NCBI GenBank assembly: GCA_963991775.1 | Contig: CAXDRM010000055.1 | Span: 1-9,253 of the forward strand | DNA: 9,253 nt | Source: CAXDRM01 sp963991775 | GTDB taxonomy: Bacteria > Pseudomonadota > Alphaproteobacteria > Rickettsiales > JABIRX01 | Direction: 5' to 3' | In this document: piece after piece, positions 1-5,862 of the stretch | Layout of the letters: each line of letters opens with the position of its first letter | Position numbering within the stretch: position 1 is the stretch's first letter | Notes under the pieces: generated by a model | Seen by the model: the letters and a program-made list of their open reading frames with translations, nothing else | Told to the model about the DNA's origin: nothing | Database searches by the model: none | Position numbers and translations under genes: made by a program

Positions 1-1
1 A

Positions 2-118
2 ATACTACGCTTTTTGACTCTTAACAAAATTACAAATAAAGATGGGTATTGGTATAAGAGCCTATTTTACATAGAGTTCTATAGCAAAATCAATTATTTA
101 TATAATAAAATGCAATAA
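2..118 (+). CDS. Possible C-terminal tail of an upstream gene (weak)
   Basis: The frame starting at base 2 stays open for 38 codons and stops at TAA 116-118. The translation is rich in Lys, Tyr, Asn and Ile, contains one Trp, and matches no family I recognise. In DNA this AT-rich, an open stretch of this length arises by chance fairly often across six frames. It is listed only because nothing else explains positions 1-110. A gene entering from the left with its stop just before the regulator's promoter would fit the layout, but no start, domain or motif is visible. Confidence 0.15.
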   Translation: MLRFLTLNKITNKDGYWYKSLFYIEFYSKINYLYNKMQ

Positions 119-135
119 ATGTTTTGCTTTATTGC
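112..135. promoter_or_regulatory. 8-bp dyad over the -35 region, candidate operator
   Basis: GCAATAAA (112-119) and TTTATTGC (128-135) are perfect inverted repeats separated by 8 bases. The right half overlaps the -35 hexamer of the promoter for the XRE regulator. XRE repressors commonly bind such dyads and regulate their own genes, so autoregulation is a reasonable inference. No binding data or second copy supports it here. Confidence 0.3.
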
Positions 136-151
136 TAATTCGTGTTATAAT
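124..151 (+). promoter_or_regulatory. Sigma70-type promoter of the XRE regulator gene
   Basis: A TTGCTT -35 box (124-129), a 16-base spacer and a perfect TATAAT -10 box (146-151) are present. TG at 143-144 places an extended -10 TGn just upstream of the hexamer. Transcription would start near 157-159, which leaves a very short leader of roughly 11-25 bases before the candidate ATGs at 170 and 182. No clear Shine-Dalgarno sequence precedes either ATG. Confidence 0.6.
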
Positions 152-169
152 TGAATTGTTAACTAATTT

Positions 170-553
170 ATGGTTTTGGCTATGTATCATCCTATCGACA
201 TGCATGTAGGAAAGAGAGTAAGATTTAAAAGAAAAGTTTTGGGCTTGACTCAATCTGATCTTGCTGAAAAGGTAGAACTTACTTTTCAACAAATTCAAAA
301 ATACGAAAAAGGCGAAAACAGAGTTAGCGCAAGTAAGCTTTTCCAAATTGCCCAAGTATTAAACACTGAAGTTAGCTTCTTCTTTGCAGGCTTTAATGAA
401 GCTGAAGAGCAAGCAGCAAATACCGAGCAAGTTTCGCTTGATGACAAGCAATCATTGCAATTGGTACAATCATTTAAATCAATCAAAAATCCTAAACTTA
501 AAAAAAGAATTATGATGTTGATTGATTCAGTAGTAGATGAAGACGAAGCTTAG
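170..553 (+). CDS. XRE-family HTH transcriptional regulator (PraR-like)
   Basis: This 127-residue cytoplasmic DNA-binding protein carries one Cro/CI-type helix-turn-helix at about residues 14-71. The recognition region includes LTQSDLAEKVELTFQQIQKY, followed by GENRVSASKLFQIAQVL. The N-terminal HPIDMHVGKRVR and the FQQIQKYEKGENR core are typical of the alphaproteobacterial PraR/SinR-like group, whose characterised rhizobial members control surface and biofilm genes. The C-terminal helix (about 95-122, SLQLVQSFKSIKNPKLKKRI) is also shared by that group and probably mediates dimerisation. ATG 170 is given as the start, but ATG 182 gives MYHPIDMHVG, which fits the family's usual N-terminus equally well. 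Neither start has a good ribosome site. Two TAG stops occur in tandem, and a strong terminator follows. The gene is monocistronic and its target genes cannot be inferred. Confidence 0.9.
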   Translation: MVLAMYHPIDMHVGKRVRFKRKVLGLTQSDLAEKVELTFQQIQKYEKGENRVSASKLFQIAQVLNTEVSFFFAGFNEAEEQAANTEQVSLDDKQSLQLVQSFKSIKNPKLKKRIMMLIDSVVDEDEA

Positions 554-590
554 TAGCTTTTAGTTATCATTTAAAATCAAAAATAACGTT

Positions 591-622
591 AGGCCGGCTT
601 GTTTTTCAAGCCGGTTTTTTTT
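591..622 (+). terminator. Rho-independent terminator of the XRE gene
   Basis: CCGGCTTG (594-601) and CAAGCCGG (607-614) form a perfect 8-bp GC-rich stem with a TTTTT loop, followed directly by eight Ts (615-622). The bases AGG at 591-593 can add A-U and G-U pairs with the first Ts. The tract lies on the 3' side only for plus-strand transcripts, so this ends the XRE message about 40 bases after its stop. Confidence 0.93.
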
Positions 623-629
623 ATTAAAA

Positions 630-660
630 ATCAGATTTACTATAGTTTTAGGCGATTTTA
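630..660 (+). repeat. 31-base direct repeat, copy 1
   Basis: This 31-base unit starts ATCAGATTTACTATAG and recurs at 732-762 with a single difference (C653 versus T755). It begins 8 bases after the terminator's T-run. The core GGCGATTT also appears inverted at 876-898. The stretch between the two direct copies (661-731) shows no gene and no convincing fold. Confidence 0.9.
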
Positions 661-731
661 GCTTGTGGTAATAACGCATATTTTTTAGCTATTTTATTTA
701 AACTAGTAGAGCATTCTGATGTGCTTTAGAT

Positions 732-762
732 ATCAGATTTACTATAGTTTTAGGTGATTTTA
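732..762 (+). repeat. 31-base direct repeat, copy 2
   Basis: It is identical to 630-660 at 30 of 31 positions and offset by 102 bases. This copy runs straight into the left arm of the long palindrome and forms its outer part, pairing imperfectly with 876-898. The near identity of the copies in non-coding DNA suggests recent duplication or a mobile repeat family. Confidence 0.9.
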
Positions 763-898
763 AGTAACTTTAACTTTTTAGATAAGGGCGCGTATAAATA
801 ATACGTAACTGCAAGATAAAAAGTTAAAGTTGCTTACTCTGCTTAACAAATCAGCTGCATAGCTGCTTTGTTAAGAAATCGCCAAAAATATAGCAAAT
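735..898. repeat. Long nested palindromic intergenic element
   Basis: The inner arms 761-780 and 817-836 pair over 20 positions with one mismatch (T765 opposite G832, a wobble pair if the plus strand is transcribed). Inside the loop, CGTAT (791-795) and ATACG (801-805) form a small hairpin. The outer arms are the second 31-base repeat copy (from 735) and its imperfect inverse at 876-898, which differ by about three changes including a one-base gap. The right arm carries an extra hairpin (842-875) that the left arm lacks. The block fills the gap between the convergent regulator and pstA, and ends 5 bases before pstA's stop. It resembles the palindromic intergenic repeats known from Rickettsiales, but I cannot assign it to a named family. 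Confidence 0.75.
842..875. repeat. Side-branch hairpin in the right arm of the palindrome
   Basis: CTTAACAAA (842-850) pairs perfectly with TTTGTTAAG (867-875). After a T/C mismatch the stem continues with CAGCT (852-856) and AGCTG (861-865) around a GCAT loop. There is no T-run on either strand, so it is not a standard terminator, although it lies in the 3' region of the pstA transcript. It interrupts the symmetry of the surrounding palindrome. Confidence 0.8.
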
Positions 899-902
899 AT
901 GA

Positions 903-2189
903 TTACCAGCGTTTGGAGAATTTGTTGCGCAGATATATAGCCAAACCATTAAACAGTACTAAAAAAACTAGCAACAACATAATAGTTGCTGAAGTTTTCT
1001 CGACGAAGCCTATTTCTGGGTTATTTGACCAAAGGTAAATTTGCACTGGTAATACAGTAGTAGGATCGGTAAAGCCTTTAGGAACATCAACGATGAAGGC
1101 GATCATACCAATCATTAATAAAGGAGCAGTTTCACCAATAGCACGAGCTACTGCTAAAATTGTACCAGTTAAAATGCCAGGTAATGCAAGTGGTAAAGTA
1201 TGATGCAAGGCTACTTGAATATTAGAAGCGCCCATACCTAAAGCGGCATCTTTAATATTTTGTGGAATAGCTTGAATTGCGTTTCTTGTGGAAATTACGA
1301 TAGTAGGTAAAACCATCAAAGACAGGGTGAAGCCACCAACTAAGGCAGAAGAACGAGGCATCTCAAAAAAGTTAATAAAAATAGCCAAGCCTAAAAGTCC
1401 AAAAATAATAGAAGGTATTGCTGCTAAATTATTAATATTAATTTCGATTAAATCAGTAAGCTTATTTTTAGGTGAGAATTCTTCAAGATATAATGCTAAT
1501 AATACTGCCAGTGGAAATGAAATAGCTAAAAAGATAATCATCGTAAATAATGAACCAACAATAGCGGTAGCAACTCCAGCAAGTTCTGCCTCAGTTGAAT
1601 CACCATTAGTGAAGTAATTCCAAGAATATGATATTTTCATCGCATCTTGATTAAAATATTTATGAATTAAGCTTTCATAGAAAGGATCAATATAGCGTGT
1701 ATGTTCTTTATAATATTGGTCAATATTTGATGAGGTTTTTAGCCAAATTAGCTGAGTTGTGCCAATATGCTCTGGGTTTGCTATGATATGTTCTTTAAGA
1801 TCGAGAGTACTATCTTTTGAGAAAAAATGAAAAATTTTAACTTTATTTCTTCTGCTATAGCTTGCTTCACTAAAATGATTTTTAATATTATCGAGTAATA
1901 ATTTGCGATAATTAGCTTGTGCTAAAAATTCAGCATCATTTTCTTTTAAAATATCGTGACTAAAGAAAATAGGCATTTGTACCACTGTCGCAGAAAAAGC
2001 TCCGCGCGATTTCATAGTGATATTAGCAATTAAGGTAAAAAGAAATACTATCGAAAATACAATGGCAAAAAAGCCCAATGATTTAAAGATTTTTTCTTGT
2101 CTGTAGCGTTTTCTTAAGATTTTTTGATATTTAGCAGTTGCGGCAAATTCAGCAAAGCTAAGACGTTTTTGCTTAGTTTTTTTAGTCAT
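903..2189 (-). CDS. pstA: Phosphate ABC transporter permease PstA
   Basis: PstA is one of the two inner-membrane subunits of the high-affinity phosphate importer (PstSCAB). It has 428 residues from ATG 2189, well above the roughly 300 of E. coli PstA. The excess is an N-terminal extension typical of alphaproteobacteria: a lysine-rich cytoplasmic start, a membrane helix near 39-57, and a periplasmic region to about 200. The permease core follows, with helices near 205-235, 255-275, 280-300, 337-367 and 400-422. The EAA-type loop that contacts the ATPase reads KDAALGMGASNIQ, followed by LPLALPGILTG and ARAIGETAPLL. A GTG at 2198 is an alternative start, but the ATG has GTGAG five bases upstream and overlaps the last 8 bases of pstC, which suggests translational coupling. 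No pstB follows; the palindromic region does. Confidence 0.95.
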   Translation of the reverse strand: MTKKTKQKRLSFAEFAATAKYQKILRKRYRQEKIFKSLGFFAIVFSIVFLFTLIANITMKSRGAFSATVVQMPIFFSHDILKENDAEFLAQANYRKLLLDNIKNHFSEASYSRRNKVKIFHFFSKDSTLDLKEHIIANPEHIGTTQLIWLKTSSNIDQYYKEHTRYIDPFYESLIHKYFNQDAMKISYSWNYFTNGDSTEAELAGVATAIVGSLFTMIIFLAISFPLAVLLALYLEEFSPKNKLTDLIEININNLAAIPSIIFGLLGLAIFINFFEMPRSSALVGGFTLSLMVLPTIVISTRNAIQAIPQNIKDAALGMGASNIQVALHHTLPLALPGILTGTILAVARAIGETAPLLMIGMIAFIVDVPKGFTDPTTVLPVQIYLWSNNPEIGFVEKTSATIMLLLVFLVLFNGLAIYLRNKFSKRW

Positions 2190-3378
2190 ATTTCTCACGA
2201 TATTTTCTTACAATTAATAAAGCTGCAAAATTTAGCGCTAAAGTTATTACGAAAAGAGTAATACCTAAAGCAAAAGCAGCCAAAGTTTTAACGCTATCAA
2301 ATTCTTGGTCACCAACTAATAAAGTTACAATTTGTGCTGTAGCAGTAGTTACTGAATCGAGCGGATTAAAGCTTAAATTAGCATTTAAACCAGCGGCCAT
2401 AGTTACAATCATTGTTTCACCAATAGCACGGGAGATAGCTAATAAAACAGCTCCTGAGATACCAGGTAAAGCAGCAGGTATTACTACTTTTTTAATGGTT
2501 TCTGATTTAGTACAACCCATTGCGTAAGAGGCTTCACGTAAGGCTTGCGGTACAGCATTCATCACATCATCAGATAAAGAAAGAATGAAAGGTATAATCA
2601 TAATGCCCATTACTAAACCTGCAGCTAACGCGCTTTCTGCTGCAATATCTAAATTAAATTTAGCCAAAAAAACTTTTAGAAAAGGTGCAACTGTAAAAGC
2701 AGCAAAATAACCATAAACTACAGTTGGTACACCAGCTAAGATTTCTAGGATGGGTTTGGCGATATTTCTGAATCTTTTACTAGAATATTCGGTTAGAAAA
2801 ATTGCTGATAAAATGCCAAATGGTACAGCAATAATAATGGCGATAGCGGTAATTAATAAAGTACCTACAAATACTGGTACTGCACCAAAAGAGCCAGAGC
2901 TACCTGAGCCACCTGAATGCATAGCAACTTGTGGGCTCCATTTAGTGCCAAATAAGAAGCTAGTTAGAGAGACTTGCGAGAAAAATTTTATTGCTTCAGT
3001 TAGTATTGAAAACACAATCATAAAAGTAATGATAATTGAGACTAATGAAATAACGCGTAGAATATTTAAAAAGATTTTTTCAAAATGTTTACGAGCATTA
3101 AAAGCGCCACTAATTTTTTTGCGCATTAACAGATTAGTGCCAATGGTAAAGGTGGTAGCAATTAGAGCAAAAATTTGTGCGCTAAGATCTGTAACTTGAT
3201 TAAGAAAAATAGCAGTAATTAGAGTTGCCAGAGCAATCCATAATACAGCGCAATAACCATAATAATTAGGGATAGCACTAATTTTACCACTTGCAACAGA
3301 GCCTTGAGCTGCAAAGTGCTTTTTAGTGAAGATGAAACTCAATGAGAGTAGGAAAACTAAAAAAATTACGCTGTTCAT
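2182..3378 (-). CDS. pstC: Phosphate ABC transporter permease PstC
   Basis: PstC is the partner permease of PstA in the inner membrane and has 398 residues. An extra N-terminal hydrophobic block (helices near 1-18, 43-60 and 66-85, with IPNYYGYCAVLW between the first two) is characteristic of alphaproteobacterial PstC. Next come a helix at about 105-130, the segment FLFGTKWSPQ (141-150) with a Gly/Ser-rich stretch, and the permease core from about 165. The EAA loop is REASYAMGCTKSETIKK (281-297), followed by IPAALPGISG and SRAIGETMIV. The start at ATG 3378 is forced by an in-frame TAA just upstream. The only good Shine-Dalgarno sequence (AGGAG) lies 17 bases before it, which is unusually far. 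pstA follows with an 8-base overlap. PstS, PstB and PhoU are not encoded nearby. Confidence 0.95.
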   Translation of the reverse strand: MNSVIFLVFLLSLSFIFTKKHFAAQGSVASGKISAIPNYYGYCAVLWIALATLITAIFLNQVTDLSAQIFALIATTFTIGTNLLMRKKISGAFNARKHFEKIFLNILRVISLVSIIITFMIVFSILTEAIKFFSQVSLTSFLFGTKWSPQVAMHSGGSGSSGSFGAVPVFVGTLLITAIAIIIAVPFGILSAIFLTEYSSKRFRNIAKPILEILAGVPTVVYGYFAAFTVAPFLKVFLAKFNLDIAAESALAAGLVMGIMIIPFILSLSDDVMNAVPQALREASYAMGCTKSETIKKVVIPAALPGISGAVLLAISRAIGETMIVTMAAGLNANLSFNPLDSVTTATAQIVTLLVGDQEFDSVKTLAAFALGITLFVITLALNFAALLIVRKYREKYD

Positions 3379-3426
3379 TTTTTACGAATTTGTCACTCCT
3401 TTATAACGCGTTTTTTTCTTTTTAAA

Positions 3427-3458
3427 AGTCAAAATTAGAGTTAACTCTGATTTTGACT
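3427..3458 (-). terminator. Hairpin over the rluB stop, probable weak terminator
   Basis: AGTCAAAAT (3427-3435) pairs with ATTTTGACT (3450-3458), then a T-G wobble and AGAG/CTCT close on a TTAA loop, about 14 bp in all. In the minus direction the stem is followed by only four Us and then an A-rich stretch. Termination or attenuation between the pseudouridine synthase and pstC is therefore likely to be partial. The synthase's TAA stop lies in the loop and adjoining stem. Confidence 0.55.
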
Positions 3459-4136
3459 ATGACTTAAAACTTTGCACGCTCTTATTTCACCCCGCTTAAG
3501 ATCAGCTAATTTATATTTACCATAAGAGGTGCGAATGAGGCGATTTACAGGATAACCAAGCTCAGCAAAGCATTTGCGAATTTCACGATTTTTACCTTCG
3601 GTTATGGTAACTTCTACCCAAGAATTACTGCTGATTTTAATTAATTTTATCTGCATAGGTCGATATTGCATTTCGCCAATTTTAAGACCTTGCTCTAAAA
3701 GTTTTTGGTGTGGGCTGGTTAATTGTCCAAAAAATCTGACCCGGTAAATACGTTTTAGCTGATTATCTGGTAACTCAAATTTTCTTTTTAATTCACCATC
3801 ATTAGTCAGAAGTAATAATCCTTCACTATTTAAATCAAGGCGTCCAATAGTTTTGAGGTTTTTAAATTTTTCTGGCAGTATATCATAAATAGTTGGGCGA
3901 TTTTGTTTATCTTTATTGCTAGTGATATAACCTGTTGGTTTATGGAAAGCGTATAATTCTGTGACAGAAATTTTAAGGAGCTTGTTCTGATGAGTAACCT
4001 TATCGCTCTTAGCTACTTGATAAGAGAAATCTTTGACAATCTTGCCATTAACCTCAATTTGACCGGAACTAATTAATTGGTCAGCAGCTCTTCTTGAGCA
4101 TAGACCAGATCTGGCAATAAATTGATTAAGACGCAC
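3441..4136 (-). CDS. rluB: RsuA/RluB-family rRNA pseudouridine synthase
   Basis: The enzyme isomerises a specific uridine in ribosomal RNA to pseudouridine. It has 231 residues. An N-terminal S4 RNA-binding domain (about 1-48: RLNQFIARSGLCSRRAADQ, then IEVNG) is followed by the catalytic domain. This contains HKPTGYITSNKD (65-76), the signature GRLDLNSEGLLLLTNDG with the nucleophile Asp101, and the late motif GKNREIRK (181-188). RluB (23S rRNA U2605 in E. coli) is the likeliest subtype, but RsuA, RluE and RluF share these motifs, so the exact site is inference. Translation begins at a GTG (4136) inside the preceding gene's last codons, with an 11-base overlap and no clear Shine-Dalgarno, so coupling is likely. 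No in-frame ATG occurs until after the catalytic motif. Confidence 0.9.
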   Translation of the reverse strand: MRLNQFIARSGLCSRRAADQLISSGQIEVNGKIVKDFSYQVAKSDKVTHQNKLLKISVTELYAFHKPTGYITSNKDKQNRPTIYDILPEKFKNLKTIGRLDLNSEGLLLLTNDGELKRKFELPDNQLKRIYRVRFFGQLTSPHQKLLEQGLKIGEMQYRPMQIKLIKISSNSWVEVTITEGKNREIRKCFAELGYPVNRLIRTSYGKYKLADLKRGEIRACKVLSHSQNQS

Positions 4137-4836
4137 AGGCTGCTACAAATTTGCTGAATATATTTTTATCCAGATCTGTGATGAGATATTCAGGATGCCA
4201 CTGCACTCCGACCATAAATTTATAATCTGGCTGCTCAATTGCTTCAATAACCCCATCTGGTGCTGTTGCTGAAATAATAAAATCTTGGGGCACTTGCTCA
4301 GCTGCTTGATGATGTGAGCTATTAACTGCAGCAGTTAAATTGCCGTTATTATAATCTGCTAATAGGCTATTTGCTGTTATCTCGATAGCATGCGCAGTTT
4401 GATTATAAGGTTTAGCTTCATGTTCAAGAGCATTTGGAATAGTATCTGGAATATGTTGTATTAAAGTTCCGCCAAAAATTACGTTAAGTAATTGCATGCC
4501 ACCGCAAATGCCTAAAATTGGTAAATCTTGTTGTGCTGCCTGTTTAGTAATTGCCCATTCAAAATTTGTGCGTTGTTCCTTTAAAGAGGTTGCTGCATGA
4601 GTTTCGCTAACACCATAAAGTTCAGGTGAGATGTCAAAATTACCACCGGTGATAATTAAGCCGTCAATTATAGAGCTAAATTTATCTACCATTTCAGGAT
4701 GATGAGGTAGCAAAATAGCTTCACCTCCTGCTTGTTTAACCGAGCTAATATAATTTTCGCGCAGCGCATAATAAGGGAATTCTGAATATTTTTGATCAGT
4801 CTCATGATCTAAAGTAATACCAATGAGCGGTTTCAT
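4126..4836 (-). CDS. Class I glutamine amidotransferase-like peptidase C26
   Basis: This 236-residue cytoplasmic hydrolase belongs to the gamma-glutamyl-GABA hydrolase (PuuD-like) family. The triad is visible: Cys111 in the nucleophile elbow LGICGGMQLLN, and His214 and Glu216 in VQWHPE. Other family marks are IITGGNFDISPELYG (61-75) and NSSHHQA (172-178). PuuD cleaves gamma-glutamyl-gamma-aminobutyrate in putrescine breakdown, but no other putrescine genes are nearby, so the true substrate is open; release of glutamate from another gamma-glutamyl compound is possible. The start at ATG 4836 gives the usual MKPLIGIT N-terminus, preceded by AGAAAG as a weak ribosome site. It heads the minus-strand run and overlaps the pseudouridine synthase by 11 bases. 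Confidence 0.88.
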   Translation of the reverse strand: MKPLIGITLDHETDQKYSEFPYYALRENYISSVKQAGGEAILLPHHPEMVDKFSSIIDGLIITGGNFDISPELYGVSETHAATSLKEQRTNFEWAITKQAAQQDLPILGICGGMQLLNVIFGGTLIQHIPDTIPNALEHEAKPYNQTAHAIEITANSLLADYNNGNLTAAVNSSHHQAAEQVPQDFIISATAPDGVIEAIEQPDYKFMVGVQWHPEYLITDLDKNIFSKFVAACAS

Positions 4837-4845
4837 GCTTTCTAG

Positions 4846-4874
4846 TGGAATTTTATTAATGCAAGGAGTATAAT
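4846..4874 (+). promoter_or_regulatory. Divergent promoter region for the hemC and C26 genes
   Basis: The 78-base spacer between the divergent genes holds a perfect TATAAT (4869-4874) reading toward hemC. A poor -35 match (TGGAAT, 4846-4851) lies 17 bases upstream of it. On the minus strand the overlapping bases 4867-4872 read TATACT, a good -10 toward the C26 gene, but I see no matching -35. If both are used, the two polymerases would compete for the same few bases. The hemC leader would then be about 35 bases. Confidence 0.45.
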
Positions 4875-4905
4875 GCGCTGCAATTTTTATTCTAGAGAAA
4901 TTTAG
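4873..4905 (+). CDS. Possible 10-codon leader peptide upstream of hemC
   Basis: AAGGAG (4863-4868) is the best Shine-Dalgarno match in the hemC upstream region. It sits four bases before ATG 4873, which opens MRCNFYSREI and stops at TAG 4903-4905, nine bases before the hemC ATG. hemC itself lacks a good ribosome site. The mini-gene exists only if transcription starts upstream of the TATAAT that overlaps its start, so it competes with the promoter reading of the same bases. It is a candidate only. Confidence 0.2.
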   Translation: MRCNFYSREI

Positions 4906-4914
4906 CAGCTAATT

Positions 4915-5862
4915 ATGCCTCAAAACTTCACTTTTCCCCTAGCTATAGGTACAAGATCTAGTGAGCTTGCCATTGCTCAGGCAAATCAGGTGAAGCGTGA
5001 AATTTTAGCAGCTCATCCTGAGATCAGTGAAACAGATATTGAAATCATCAAAATCAAAACCTCAGGTGATAAATTTTTAGAGCAAAAAATTAGTTTAATT
5101 GGTGGTAAAGGTTTATTCACTAAAGAGATAGAGGAATCATTACTTAGTAAAGATATTGATATAGCAGTTCATTCGGTTAAAGATTTGCCGGCAGAATTGC
5201 CTGATGGTTTAATTATGGGTGCTTTTTTAGAGCGTGAAGATCCAACAGATGCTTTTATCTCCACTAAACATCAAACATTTGGTAATTTGCCTGAGAATGC
5301 TGTGATAGGTACGTCCGCTTTGCGACGTAAAGCAATTTTGCTTAATTTGCGTCCAGACCTTAATATTGTTGATATTAGAGGAAATATTAATACCAGACTT
5401 AGAAAGCTTAAAGAGCAAGATTTAGATGGTATTATTTTAGCTGCAGCAGGTCTAAAAAGAGTAGGCATAGAATCAAGTATCACCCAGCGTCTTGATCCAG
5501 ATGTGATGTTGCCTGCTATTGGCCAAGGTGCCGTTGGTATTGAATGCCGTGAGAATGATCATAAGGTACAAAAAATCTTGGCAAAAATTAATCATCAAGC
5601 AACAGCAGAAACTATTAATATTGAAAGATATTTTATGAAATTAGTTGATGGTGATTGTCGTACGCCTATAGCTTGTTATGTGAAATATCTTGAAGAGAAA
5701 TTAATGATCAAAGCAATGATTATTCATCCTTTAGGTACAGAAAAATATATTCAGCAAGAATTAGTATCAGCTAATGAGGCACATGCTACTATAGATCAAA
5801 TGGTTGGCAAAATTCACCAAGAAGCTGCGCCAATATTAGATTATATCGAGAAACATGGCTGA
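4915..5862 (+). CDS. hemC: Porphobilinogen deaminase (hydroxymethylbilane synthase)
   Basis: HemC joins four porphobilinogens into the linear tetrapyrrole hydroxymethylbilane in the cytoplasm, on the way to haem. It has 315 residues, normal for the family. Domain 1 shows IGTRSSELAIAQANQV (11-26), GGKGLFTKEIE (63-73) and AVHSVKDLP (84-92) with catalytic Asp90. Next come IGTSALRRKA (131-140), DIRGNINTRL (153-162), LAAAGLKRVG (175-184) and LPAIGQGAVGIECR (199-212). Cys248 in VDGDCRTPIACY is the attachment site for the dipyrromethane cofactor, so the enzyme looks intact. The start at ATG 4915 fits the family N-terminus, although no strong Shine-Dalgarno precedes it. Its end overlaps hemD by 8 bases, and HemD takes its product directly. 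It is the first gene of a five-gene plus-strand run. Confidence 0.97.
   Translation: MPQNFTFPLAIGTRSSELAIAQANQVKREILAAHPEISETDIEIIKIKTSGDKFLEQKISLIGGKGLFTKEIEESLLSKDIDIAVHSVKDLPAELPDGLIMGAFLEREDPTDAFISTKHQTFGNLPENAVIGTSALRRKAILLNLRPDLNIVDIRGNINTRLRKLKEQDLDGIILAAAGLKRVGIESSITQRLDPDVMLPAIGQGAVGIECRENDHKVQKILAKINHQATAETINIERYFMKLVDGDCRTPIACYVKYLEEKLMIKAMIIHPLGTEKYIQQELVSANEAHATIDQMVGKIHQEAAPILDYIEKHG

Noticed and set aside
98..355. 85-codon minus-strand frame across the regulator's promoter and HTH
   Set aside because: It overlaps a well-supported promoter and the conserved HTH domain on the other strand. Its open length is expected in AT-rich DNA.
630..762. CRISPR-like direct repeats of 31 bases
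   Set aside because: There are only two direct copies with a 71-base gap, plus a diverged inverted copy, and no cas genes. The second copy is part of a palindrome.
842..875. Intrinsic terminator for pstA
   Set aside because: The stem is strong, but no U-run follows it on the minus strand; what follows is CAGAGTAAGC.
1288..1617. 109-codon plus-strand reading frame inside pstA
   Set aside because: It lies antisense to clearly coding permease sequence, has no ribosome site or recognisable domain, and is a shadow of pstA.
2750..3199. 149-codon plus-strand reading frame inside pstC
   Set aside because: It is antisense to the PstC permease core, including its conserved segments, and its translation matches no family.
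3379..3440. Pho box upstream of pstC
   Set aside because: There is a single TGTCAC-like half-site, but no second copy at the expected spacing.
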